Shown here piece by piece: positions 20,925 through 31,544 of a stretch of 64,000 bases of DNA (its first letter is position 1; the number at the start of each line of letters is the position of its first letter). This stretch comes from Carettochelys insculpta. Lineage: Eukaryota; Chordata; Testudines; Carettochelyidae. The DNA lies in assembly GCF_033958435.1 (NCBI RefSeq), contig NC_134138.1:27186598-27250597 (forward strand). The letters run 5' to 3'. The position numbers were made by a program, and so were the translations under genes. The notes below the pieces were generated by a model that saw only the letters and a list, made by a program, of their open reading frames with translations, was not told where the DNA came from and made no database searches.

Positions 20925-22150
20925 TAACCTCATTCCAGGAGTTAGGGCTTTTGCCAAGATGCAGGTTTAAATCCCCAGTCTGGAGCTGAGACTTAAATGC
21001 TGGCATCCTCCTCCCTAGTGCACATCCTTACTGCTTGGCTATTCTGGAGGGGCCTTATAGTCTTTCAGGAGGAAGCTGTTCCAGTTTGTATAAAGGCTTA
21101 AAAGTAATTTGCATCAAAAAGACTAAGGATGACTCTATTGACTGGTGGTGAATATTTCCCCTGATTTTAATCTTTGCCAGCTGAACCTCAATAAATGAGT
21201 TATTCGCCCTGCTCTGGGCATCAGTATATTGATCACATCATAGCCATGTCTTCGCAAAAATTCACCTCATCGCTTTGCCCTGCAGTCAGTGGGGCTAACA
21301 GCCACCAAGGTGTCTGGGACAAGGTGGGAGGGAGGCACAGCTCCATGCCCTGCAGGGGAGGGGGGCAAGGACAGAAGAGGTGGGTTCTAGGGCAGTCAGC
21401 CGTTAGTGCTACTCAGACCCCACCCCTCACAGCTGCACAGAGCTGCACAGCAGCACTGCCACAGCAGTTCAAAGAAGCCTGAAGCTTCAGCTGCTGCTAT
21501 TGTTGAAGTAGAAGTGGCGGCGGCTGTAGCTCTGCACTCCTTTGAAACTCTGGGCCTCTGTGAAACTGCCACCTTTGCCCCCTTCTCTCAGCAGTCCTGC
21601 CTGCAGTGAGTCAACAACAAGAGTTCCAACTACATGTCAGACTGTTAAAAACCAGAACCCAAACTCCAAACTGGTTGCAAGTATTATATTTCGATTTCGC
21701 CACCCAGTTATCAGTGTAAACTCCTCAGGCCGTATAACAGCCTTATCACAGAATCACAGTTGGTCTGCGTGGGTACTTCAGTATATTTTGCCATCCAGAG
21801 AGAGCGCACCATTTTTGATAGATGGCCCCTTACATCAGGAATCACAGCAATAGTTTACGCAGTCCCAAAGGGCCAGTTACTTAACCCACGTAAAGTGCAC
21901 CTTAATCACACCAAAGACAAAAGGAAATAAGATTTATTTAGAAAGGTAAATCAGGTAAACGTATATACCCAAATGAGTTACGCTCTTAAGTTTCAAAGGT
22001 TACTTATTTTCTATAATATACAAGTTCTCTATACTTTTTGGAGCCAACCCAGATTAAGCCCTGGGGATCTTTTGCTTATACCTAGTAAATCTTGTCTCCT
22101 AGAATGCAAGAGGCACAGACACACAATTCCTTCTTATTAGGTCAGGTGTG
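20925..22150. other. Unannotated DNA
   Basis: No recognised feature. The GC-richer part at 21300-21620 has overlapping short frames but no splice or domain support. Confidence 0.35.
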
Positions 22151-22159
22151 AGCGATAAT

Positions 22160-22760
22160 TTTTCATGGGGAGGCCACTCCAAGAACTTTGAAAGTGGTCC
22201 AGGGCTGCACTCTTCTAGGATTTTAACAGAGGAGGTGCTGGGTCTGGGATGGAGGTTGGGTGCAGAAGGGAGCTCAGGATAGGGGATTGGGGTGCAGAAG
22301 TGGTAGAGGTCTGGCAGGGAATTTGGGTGAAGGAGGGGGTTGTGATGTGGGGCAAGGGACTGGAGTCCAGGAGAGGGTGCAGGGTCTAAGAAGGTGTGCA
22401 GGATCATGCAGGGGGTTGTGACTAGGGGCTGGGGACCAGAAAGAGGTGCAGAAGGGTTGGGGTGTGACCTAGGGCAGGAGGGGATTGTGACCTGCGGGTA
22501 GGTGATTGGGATGTAGGAGAGGGTGAAAGGTTTGGAAGGTCATTGCACCCTGCAGTGCAAAAGATGGTGCAGAGGGTTTGGGTTGTGACTTGGGGCAGGA
22601 GAGGGCTGTGACCTGCAACAGGGATGCAGGAAGGGATGCAGTGGTGGGTTGTGACCTGAGGCAGGGATTTGAGGGAAGGGTGTGGCATGTTGGGGCATGG
22701 GAAGGTTGCCTTCCTGAGGATCTTGCTGAGCCACAAGATAGTATCAGGCCAGATCCAAAT
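22160..22760. repeat. Degenerate G-rich minisatellite-like block
   Basis: Variants of GGGGTTGTGACCTG, GGGCAGGAG and GGGTGCAGAAGG recur irregularly every 30 to 70 bp. Frames read through here on - are proline-, histidine- and serine-rich shadows of the repeat. Similar blocks lie at 36700-37100 (same strand) and 35190-35590 (opposite strand). Confidence 0.45.
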
Positions 22761-23465
22761 TTTTGGTGCACCAGATCTGACCTGCAGTCCATATTATGTC
22801 TGCCCCTGTGTTAGGGGATTTTCTGTAGTCCTCCTCCCATGTGCTCTGAGTGCTGAACCCAGCTACTGGGAGGGATCCACTTGAGTAGCTTATCTTCTGT
22901 TATGTGTGTATAGTTGGGTGGTGGTGGTGGCGGCAGAACCAAATCTTTTGTCCTCTTTAATGTGTCACAATAGTCTGTCCAGTGATGATGGCCCTTCCTG
23001 TAGGACAGGACATAGCACCTTTTGTTGGAGATCAACCCTTCACCTATTTAATGTCTCTCTGCTGTCTGGGGATTACAATACAACCACTCATGTTACAATG
23101 TGGGATGCAGGTTCTATATGTGAGATTAATGGAAACAGCAACTCACAAGCATTCCGTAAAGTCTAAACACATTGTTGTAATTCTAATACCAGTTGTAACA
23201 ATACTATCACAGGAGCGCCGGACTCATTTCTGTTCTGTATCTGTCTGTGTTTCACTGAGGCCTGTGCACTGGCATCACAAGCTTGTTTTACATATTGACA
23301 ACCAGGAATAGGAAGGACCTGCACTGTCCAGCTCACCTGAAAGACCTCACCCTCAGCAGCGCAGTGCTTCCTAGACTCATGTCAGTGGATCAAAATAGGA
23401 TCGACTGGGAGGGAAGCGTGCTAGCAACTGAATCACCAACACCACTTCTGCAATTCTGAGATTTA

Positions 23466-23852
23466 CAGTGCACCCCCGACTTACGCGTGGGCTGCGTTCC
23501 TGGGCAGCCACCTAAGTCAGATTTTGTGGAAGTCCAGACTGGGTGAGGGTGGGGCTCTGCTGCCTTTGGTCTCCTGGTCCTGTCTGTGCCTGACTCCCTG
23601 CTCCCATGAGCAGCAGGGAGCCATGAACCAGGCAGCAGCCTGGCTCCTGGCTCCCCTCTACTTGCAGGAGCCAGGAAACTGTTCAGCACTGCTGCTGCCT
23701 GGTTCCTGGTTCCCCACCCCTCCCAGGAGGCAGGAAACTGATCAGTGCAGCAGCGCTGGTCAGTTTCCTGGCTCCCTGCCACTCACGATTTCAACTCATG
23801 TTATTGCAAGAAATGCATAAGTCAAAATAGTTTAAGTCAGGGGAAAGAGCTA
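23466..23852. mobile_element. Tigger-like (Tc1/mariner) non-autonomous element
   Basis: The left end CAGTGCACCCCCGACTTACG and the inverse of the right end (CCCCTGACTTAAACTATTTT) share the CCCCNGACTTA core typical of Tigger-type TIRs. The interior, about 390 bp, has repeated GGAGCCAGGAAACTG blocks and no transposase. Family placement is by resemblance of the ends only. Confidence 0.4.
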
Positions 23853-24171
23853 CTGCATATGCAAGCTATGCAAAACTCTCAGTTGCCCAGCAAGTTCCCC
23901 AGGGAGCTTTCAGTATGATAAAACTCAGGCACACTTTCAATGGTCTATTGAGTTACTGTTGAAGGAAGGACCACTCCTGCTATTGTGGAATGATCCACAA
24001 GGAGAAAAGTTAACCCTCTTCACCATGAAATCAAGGGAAAACAACATTTTGAGAACTGCATGACACACCAGGCTTTGCTGAACAACAGTACGTCAGAACA
24101 CTGGAGAATCTTGGATGATCATTTGCTGTTGAGTGGACAATGATTTAAAACAGAAAGGGCTGCCTAATCAG

Positions 24172-24374
24172 ACTCCTACTTTGAAACTCTTGAGGATATT
24201 TCTTCCTCTGCTGCTTTGGGAGACAATATTTCTTCTGCCGACATTTCTTCCGGACGTGAAGCTGCTACTCAATCCCGTGACAATCCAGGAGCACTTTATG
24301 TTCTCTGCCATAATCAAGAAGAATGCAATCAATTTTGTCGTTTACAGCAGACAACTTATGCTGAAGAGTCTATG
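24172..24374 (+). CDS. Candidate internal exon, protein unknown
   Basis: A 203-bp segment is bounded by a possible acceptor CCTAATCAG|AC and a donor CTATG|GTAATG. The frame is open from the TAA at about 24167 to 24425. It reads SYFETLEDISSSAALGDN, ISSADISSGREAATQSRD, NPGALYVLCHNQEECNQF and CRLQQTTYAEESM, a hydrophilic, acidic and cysteine-containing composition unlike the nearby noise frames. The polypyrimidine tract is weak. I do not recognise the protein. An overlapping frame from 24133 is equally long, which weakens the case. Confidence 0.25.
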
Positions 24375-24870
24375 GTAATGCTCTCTTGTAATTTATACAA
24401 GGAGCTTCTGAGAGTGTTACATTGATTGTTATAACTGTAATTATTTCACAAAAGAGCATCTGTGAGTTTGTTTCTCATGCTTTTGTATTGTTCTTGGGAT
24501 GGTGCTAAATCTGTTTGTTTCTATATCCATCCTCTCTCTCTATAATCCTTAATTTTACCTCCATGATAAATCATGGCTAATCAGAGCATTTTGCATTCCT
24601 GCAAAGAGGGCACTGGCCCACAGAGCTAGTAATTACAAGGGCTGACTCTTTCCTTAATTGCAGGTTTTCACATCTATGGGTTTATTAGGGGCACAGTAAA
24701 TGTAGGTGCCATTTCCCTCGGGATGGTTTAGGTTCTATTAACTAATAAGCAACCAGCAAATGAAATATTATGTATTTGTCTCTATGCTCAGCTGGGATCA
24801 TTTCCAAATCTGCTTTCTTTGCTCTGCCAATAGAAGTCAAGTAACAAGAAAAATGGAAAGTTAACCTAAT

Positions 24871-25316
24871 GGCTACATCTACACTGGAGAGTTTTGCAGA
24901 TAGAACCAGGATTTTGTTGATAAAACTCGCAGAGCATCCACACACAAAATGCGTTTTGGTGACAGTCTGTCAACAAAACTTGGCACTTCTGCTGACAGCA
25001 TTCTGCCTCACCACAGGGAGGAATAATGCCTTTGTCAACAGTTTCTGTTGACAGAAGAACTGTGTAGGTGCTCCGGGGTTTCCAGGCCTTCCAACAGACA
25101 GGGCTTGCAGTTCACTGAGCTGCCCTGTTTGCTGAGCGGTTGGTTGGCCATTCTGTCGAGAGAGAGCCAGGTGGTCTGGCTGCTCTCTGTCAACAGAGTG
25201 GTTCGCTCGTTCAAGCCACTTTTGTATGTGGGCATGATCTGTTGCCAGAAGTTTTGCCAGAAGTTCACTTTCGACAGTAACTTCAGTTGACAGAATGCTG
25301 TAGTGTAAACATAGCC
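24871..25316. mobile_element. MITE of the TTGACA family, uninterrupted copy
   Basis: Ends are GGCTACATCTACACTGG and the inverse of GGCTATGTTTACACTACA. The interior has repeated inverted blocks: TTTTGTTGATAAAAC, TTTCTGTTGACAGAAG, CTCTGTCAACAGAG. It matches the two halves at 13523-13594 and 17500-17866. The flanks do not show a clean target duplication. Confidence 0.65.
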
Positions 25317-25462
25317 ATAGGGCCCTTCTTTTCCTTTGTGGTACCTCCAAAATACAGCAGGAGATGGGATGTAAAGTGAGACTGAGTCAGCAGGAGTGCT
25401 CTTAAGTTGATACACTGCGGAGGACAGAAGTCATACAAAGGTTTGCTATATGACAAAGTTTT

Positions 25463-25606
25463 GGAAGCAGTGTTTTTTTGGTGCTGGTACTTGCTGGAGC
25501 TGAGTACTGGCACCTCAGCAGCCCCAGCCATAGCATTGACTTGGGAAGGTGGGTTGGGAGCTGACTGAGTACCAGCTCCTTTTTTTTTTGAAAAGCACTA
25601 TGTGGA
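25463..25606. mobile_element. Short palindromic repeat
   Basis: GCAGTGTTTTTTTGGTGCTG and GTACTTGCTGGAGCTGAGTACTGGCACC pair in inverted order with GAGTACCAGCTCC and the terminal AAAAGCACT. It looks like a small MITE. The family is not identified. Confidence 0.35.
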
Positions 25607-25609
25607 AGT

Positions 25610-27615
25610 AAGTTGTAAAGGTTCTGGACAAGCTTATATTTTACTTCTTTTTTCTCCCAGGTCCTGATCCATGTGTTATTTTAAAAAATTAAATATTAAA
25701 GTAAACTCCTTCCTCCCTTCCCTCTGATATAGCAGTCATAGAAAGCATGGGTGTAGTTGTCTAAAAACTGCACTTTCTGACTATTCTGAGGCCTTGGATC
25801 AAAGCCATCCAAGTGTAACTCCAATTAAATCAAGTTTCCGTTGTACCGAATACAGCTTCAGAAACTTTGCCAACTTCAGTCTCCTGGTGGCTCATGTTAA
25901 TGGAGTAATGGAAGGGCTAGTTTAATGGAATCTAATGTAACGATGCACCTGTGTAATGTTATGTATTCCTGTTAAACAAGTGTAAAACTGCTCAAAAGAA
26001 ATGCAGCCAGTCACCAGTTCCTAGGCAGCAAGAGAACTTTAAGCATTACTTCAAATGAGAAAATTCAAACTGAATGCCAGGTATACACACTATATTTCAT
26101 ATAAACCAAAAATGATCAAATTCCTCTTCCCAGCTCCATAATTGGAAACCCAGAGATAACTCCTCCAAGAATATGAAGTTGCTGCAAATTTTCAGTGGTG
26201 TAACTAAGGGAAGGGCTACACTACAAGGACAAGTCAATCTAAGCTACACAATTTGAGTTATGGTAGTAGCGTAACTCAAATTGACATAGCTTAGATATAC
26301 TACAAGGTCCACATTGCAGGTGGTTAACAGAAAAACATCTCTTCTGTCCAATCCCTTTACTTACCTTGTTCCACTAAAGTACTGGAGCCAACAGAAGAGT
26401 GATTGTTGGTTAACTTACTTTACTTTACTACACATGCTAAATCAACCACTGGTGGATCAATCTCTGCAGCATCAATCTACTCCATAGTGGAGACAAGTCC
26501 CAGTTACTGTTCCAAGGAATGTGGTGGAAGCTCCATTATATATTTGATTAACATTTTTCCTCATATTCTCAAATATCAACGAATTCGCCACACCCCTCTT
26601 GCACCACACTTATTAATTCCTGTCTAGTCTTGTTATTTTAGATCCATGAGAAATTTTGCAGTGGTATGCCAAAGAATCCAAAGAAGTTGATTGTTTTTGT
26701 CATCTGAATGTCAGTAGAAGGGCCATGTGCTTGGTCTTGTAAAAACGTAAAGGAAGAAATTATCTTTGCCCCAAGAAATTGACATTCTAAGACCATCACA
26801 GATAAATTATGATGTTGGCAGCATTCAGATGGACAGTATGAGTTGACGTGACTCATTGATGAGTCTGTACTTGCAGCCCCCCCATCCACCTGTGCTGTTC
26901 TGCAAAGGATGCAGTCTACAAAGGTGTTGGCTATAGAGCATGAGCTCAAGCTCATACAGCTCAGAGTTTTATAGCTGGAGGTCCTTGGTTCAACCCGAGG
27001 TGTTAACCAAGATAACAACCATCATTCAAATTGTGATGAACCAGTTCTGCATATGAAACAAGGGCCTGAAGTCTTTGTTTCCCACTTAATTACCACCTTC
27101 AAACTCACTAAGGCTGAGTAACTGCCAGGGCCAGGAAGATTAGATCTAGGAAGACTCTTGAGGGGAATACGAGAAGCCTTGGGACCACCTATCAGGTCAT
27201 TAAAAGGGAGATATGCCTTTATGAAGATAGAGCACCAATGATCAAGAGATTGGCCTATACCCTAAAATGAAGGGTCTTTCTCTTTATAATCTGACATTAA
27301 AATACTTGGGTTTGCTGCACTAACCATAGCCTTCTAGCCTCAAGGATAAAATCATGTGGAAGAGCCTTTGCTGGCAAATATTTTCCCCCTACAGAACCAC
27401 TGTCTTCATTCCTGCAACACCATTTAATAAAGCTAACTATTTCTTATGCACTACACACAATGACAGGTCCTGTATGAAGCCTCTAGGGGTTTCATGCTAG
27501 TCCCACACCTGAGTAAAGGAAGAGGGTTGATAAGATGTGTCGATGCACTGATCATGAAACAAGACAAATTAAATCTGATACCAGTATGACTAACTGATAA
27601 CAGATGCCAGCTTGG
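25610..27615. other. Mostly unannotated AT-rich DNA
   Basis: A short inverted repeat lies near 26213-26305 (CAAATTTGAGTTA-type blocks, AAGGGCTACACTACAAGG start) and may be a small MITE. Near 26927-26998 a GGCTATAGAGC..GGTTCAACCC pair resembles tRNA A and B boxes, possibly a very old tRNA-derived SINE. No gene is recognised. Confidence 0.3.
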
Positions 27616-27872
27616 ATGTCTTAAGAACATAAGAACGGACATACGAGGTCAGACCAAAGGTCCGTCTAGCCCAGTATCCTGTCTGCCGATAGTGGCCAAT
27701 GCCAGGTGCCCCAGAGGAGGTGAACCGAAGACAATGATCAAGCGATTTGTCTCCTGCCATCTGTCTCCAGCCTTTGACTAAAGGCTAGGGGCACCATACT
27801 TTACCCTTGGCTAATAGCCATTTATGGACCTAACCTCCAAAAATTTATCAAGCTCTTTTTTAAACTCTGTTA

Positions 27873-28529
27873 GGCTACGTCTACACGTGCAGCCAACATC
27901 GAAATAGCTTATTTCGATGTTGCGACATCGAAATAGTCTATTTCGATGAATAACGTCTACACGTCCTCCAGGGCCGGCAACGTCGATGTTCAACTTCGAC
28001 GTTGCTCAGCCCAACATCGAAATAGGCGCAGCGAGGGAACGTCTACACGTCAAAGTAGCACACATCGAAATAGGGATGCCAGGCACAGCTGCAGACAGGG
28101 TCACAGGGCGGACTCAACAGCAAGCCGCTCCCTTAAAGGGCCCCTCCCAGACACAGTTGCACTAAACAACACAAGATACACAGAGCTGACAACTGGTTGC
28201 AGACCCTGTGCCTGCAGCATAGATCCCCAGCTGCCGCAGAAGCAGCCAGAAGCCCTGGGCTAAGGGCTGCTGCTCACGGTGACCATAGAGCCCCGCAGGG
28301 GCTGGAGAGAGAGCATCTCTCAACCCCCCAGCTGATGGCCGCCATGGAGGACCCAGCAATTTCGATGTTGCGGGACGCGGATCGTCTACACTGTCCCTAC
28401 TTCGACGTTGAACGTCGAAGTAGGGCGCTATTCCTATCTCCTCATGAGGTTAGCGACTTCGACGTCTCGCCGCCTAACGTCGAAGTTGGTGCCGCTACTT
28501 CGAAGTAGCGTGCACGTGTAGACGCAGCT
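27873..28529 (+). mobile_element. Harbinger A deletion derivative D (657 bp)
   Basis: Ends are GGCTACGTCTACACGTG and the inverse of AGCTGCGTCTACACGTGC. TTA flanks both sides (27870-27872, 28530-28532), the classic Harbinger duplication. Left part: ATCGAAATAG palindromes, CAGCTGCAGACAGGGTCACA, CCCTTAAAGGGCCCCTCCC, and the start-like segment AT(A)GATCCCCAGCTG in which the ATG of C and E reads ATA. Right part: CTGGAGAGAGAGCATCTCTC, GATGGCCGCCATGG. It lacks a roughly 55-bp block near the right end that E retains. The interrupted sequence is CR1, so removing 657 bp plus one TTA restores the CR1 3' region. Confidence 0.85.
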
Positions 28530-30620
28530 TTAGAGTGCTGGCCTTCACAGCCTCCTCTGGCAAGGAGTTCCACAGGTTGACCGTGTGCTGTGTGAAGAAA
28601 AATGTTCTCTTATTAGTTTTGAACCTACTACCCATTAATTTTATTTGGTGTCTTCTAGTTCTTATATTATGGGAACAAGTAAATAACTTTTCAATATTCA
28701 CTTTCTCCACACCATTCATGATTTTATATACCTCTATCATATCCCCCCTCAATCTCCTCTTTCCTAGACTGAAAAGTCCCAGTATCTCTAGCCTCTCCTC
28801 ATATGGGACCATTTCCAAACCCTTAATCATTTTAGTTGCCCTTTTCTGAACTTTTCTAAGGCCAGTATATCTTTTTTGAGGTGAGGAGACCACATCTGCA
28901 CGCAGTGCTCGAGATGTGGGCATACCATAATTTTATATAGGGGAAGTATGATATTCTTCGTCTTATTCTCTATTCCTTTTTTAGTAATTCCTAACATCCT
29001 ATTTGCTTTACTGACTGCCGCTGCACACTGCATGGATGTTTTCAGAGAACTATCCACTATAATTCCAAGATCCCTTTCCTGATCTGTTGTATCTAAATTT
29101 GCCCCTATCACATTGTATGTATAATTGGGGTTATTTTTCCCAATGTGCATTACCTTACACTTACCCACATTAAATTTCATTTGCCATTTTGCTGCCCAAT
29201 CATTCAGTTTGCTGAGATCTTTTTGGAGTTCTTCACAATCTACTTTGGTTTTGACTATCCTGAACAGCTTGGTACCATCTGCAAACTTTGCCACCTCACT
29301 GCTTACCCCTTTCTCTAGATCATTGACAAATAAGTTGAACAGGATTGGTCCCAGGACTGACCCTTGGGGAACACCACTAGTTACCCCCCTCCATTGTGAA
29401 AATTTGCCGTTTATTCCAACCCTTTGTTTCCTGTCTTTTAACCAGTTTCCAGTCCATGAAAGGATCTTTCCTCCTATCCCAGGACCACCTAATTTACGTA
29501 AGAGCCTTTGGTGAGGGACCTTGTCAAAGGCTTTCTGGAAATCTAAGTATATTATGTCCACTGGATCCCCTTTGTCTGCATGTTTGTTAACCCCTTCAAA
29601 GAAGTCCAATAGATTAGTAAGACACGACTTCCCTCTACAGAAACCATGCTGACTTTTGCCCAACAAATCATGTTCTTCTACGTGTCTGACAATTGTATTC
29701 TTTACTATTGTTTCTACTAATTTGCCCGGTACTGACATTAGACTTACCGGTCTGTAATTGCCAGGGTCTCCTCTAGAGCCCTTTTTAAATATTGGCGTTA
29801 TATTAGCTGTCTTCTAGTCATTGGGTACCCAAGCTGCTTTAAAGGATAGGTTACAAACCACAATTAATAGCTCTGCAATTTCACATTTGAGTTCTTTCAG
29901 AACCCTTGGGTGAATGCCATCTGGTCCTGGAGACTTGTTACTGTTTAGCTTATCAATTAGTTCCAAAACCTCTTCTACTGACCCTTCAATCTGGGACAGT
30001 TCCTCAGATTTGTCACCTACAAAGGACGGCTCAGATTTGGGAACCTCAGTAATATCGTCAGCTGTGAAGACTGAAGCAAAGAAATCATTTAGTTTCTCTG
30101 CAATGGCATTATCTTCCTTGATTGCTCCTTTTATATCTCTATCGTCCAGGGGTCCCACTGCTTTTTTAGCAGGCTTCCTCCTTCTAATGTACTTAAAAAA
30201 CATTTTACTATTGTTTTTTGAATTTATGGCTAACTGTTCCTCAAAATCTTTTTTGGCTTTTCTTATTACATTTTTACACTTAATTTGGCAGTGTTTATGT
30301 TCCTTTCTATTTTCCTCACTAGGATCTGACTTCCACTTTCTAAAGGATGCCTTTTTATCTCTCACTGCCTCTCTTACATGGTTGTTAAGCCACAGTAGCT
30401 CTTTTTTAGGTCTCTTACTGTGTTTTTTAATTTGGGGTATACATTTAAGTTGGGCCTCTAATATGGTGTCCTTGAAAAGTTTCCATGCAGCCGGCAGGGA
30501 TTTTACTTTAGTTACTCTACCTTTTAATTTCTGTTTAACTAACCTCCTCATTTTTGTATAATTCCCCTTTTTGAAATTAAATGCCAGAGTGTTGGACTGC
30601 TGCGGTGTTCTTCCCAACAC
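28495..30620 (-). pseudogene. CR1 ORF2: linker, reverse transcriptase and C-terminus
   Basis: Reading left: KSPGPDGIHPRVLKEL (motif before RT), WVPND-stop-KTANI with the Trp codon changed to TAG, then PIFKKGS..NYRPVSL, LLGKSQHGFCRGKSC, IIYLDFQKAFDKVPH (RT motif A), GVPQGSVLGPILFNLFVN (motif B), KFADGTKLF (motif C), QMKFNVGKCKVMHIG, LYKIMVCPHLEHCVQMWSP. After a frame change: RDMIEVYKIMNGVEKVN, TRRHQIKLMGSRF and NLWNSLPEEAVKASTL. Motif C should be FADD. Here the second Asp is Gly (codon 29274-29276), which removes a metal ligand of the polymerase. The frame at the extreme 3' end runs into element D. Confidence 0.9.
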
Positions 30621-30792
30621 AGGAATATTAAACGTTATTATGTTATGGTCACTATTTCCAAGCGTCCTGTAATAGTTACTTCTTGGACCAAATCCTGCGT
30701 TCCAGTCAGTACTAGATCGAGAATTGCCTCTCCCCTTGTGGGTTCCTGTACCAGCTGCTCCAAGAAGCAGTCATTTAAGGCATCGAGAAATT

Positions 30793-31299
30793 TTACCTCT
30801 GAATCCCATCCTGAGGTGACATGTACCCAGTCAATATGGGGTAATTGAAATCCCCTATTATTACTGAATTTTTTATTTTGATAGCCTCTCTTATCTCCCT
30901 TAACATCTCAGCACCACTATCACTGTCCTGGTTAGGTGGTCGATAATATATTCCTAGTGCCATAGTCATATTAGAGGAAGGAATTGCTAACCATAATGAT
31001 TCTATGGAACAATTCGATTCATTTAGGATTTTTACTTCACTTGAGTCTATATTATCTTTCCAGTATAGTACCACTCCACCTCCTTCACGACCCATTCTGT
31101 GTTTCCGATATATTTTATATCCCGGTACGATTGTGTCCCACTGATTGTCCTCATTCCACCAGGTTTCTGTGACGTCTATTATGTCAATCTCCTCCTTTGA
31201 TATGAGGTACTCTAGTTCACCCATCTTATTAGACAGACTTCTAGCATTTGTGTAAAAGCACTTTAAAAAACTACCACTATCTATATGTCTGCCCTTCAC
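30793..31299 (-). pseudogene. CR1 ORF2: APE-type endonuclease domain
   Basis: The frame reads CFYTNARSLSNKMGELE, EIDIIDVTETWWNEDNQW (the TETWW motif), YKIYRKHRMGREGGGVVLY, ALGIYYRPPNQDSDS and VIIGDFNYP (catalytic Asp and Asn of the GDFN motif). Key EN motifs are retained, but the frame stops (or shifts) before joining the linker at 30620. Function by family: nicking of target DNA to prime reverse transcription. Confidence 0.85.
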
Positions 31300-31544
31300 T
31301 GATGCGTTGGATTTTTTTTATATGTGACTGTTTCTCATCTGATCTGGCCCATACTTTACCATCTCCCATCTTCTCCTTCTGACTGAGTTCTAGGGAATCT
31401 CTATCAATGGAGTCTCATCTAAGAGAAGTCTCCTTCCGATCCACATGCTCCCCTGCACCAATCGGCTTTCCCCCATCTCTTAGTTTAAAAACTGCTCTAC
31501 AACCTTTTAAATGTTTAATGCCAGCAGTCTTGCGGAAAAACAAG

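Larger units (their letters stand above)
27619..31530 (-). mobile_element. CR1 LINE, nearly full length, antisense
   Basis: The 3' end lies at about 27619 (on +: TTAAGAACATAAGAAC, then the CAAAGGTCCGTCTAGCCCAG block), the typical short-repeat end of reptile CR1. Reading left from about 31530 it encodes an APE-type endonuclease (30793-31299), a linker and reverse transcriptase (28827-30620) and the C-terminal part (28495-28923). The 657-bp Harbinger derivative D is inserted at 27873-28529, so the CR1 itself is about 3.25 kb. Stops and frameshifts show it is dead. This is the longest LINE in the window. Confidence 0.9.

Noticed and set aside
22099..22792. Pro/His/Ser-rich protein frames on -
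   Set aside because: They follow the degenerate G-rich repeat in all three frames.
26927..26998. A tRNA gene
   Set aside because: Only loose A-box and B-box resemblance; no cloverleaf acceptor stem pairing was seen.
29914..30561. 215-codon frame on + within the CR1
   Set aside because: Antisense shadow of the CR1 linker and RT frame; Ser/Leu/Phe-rich.
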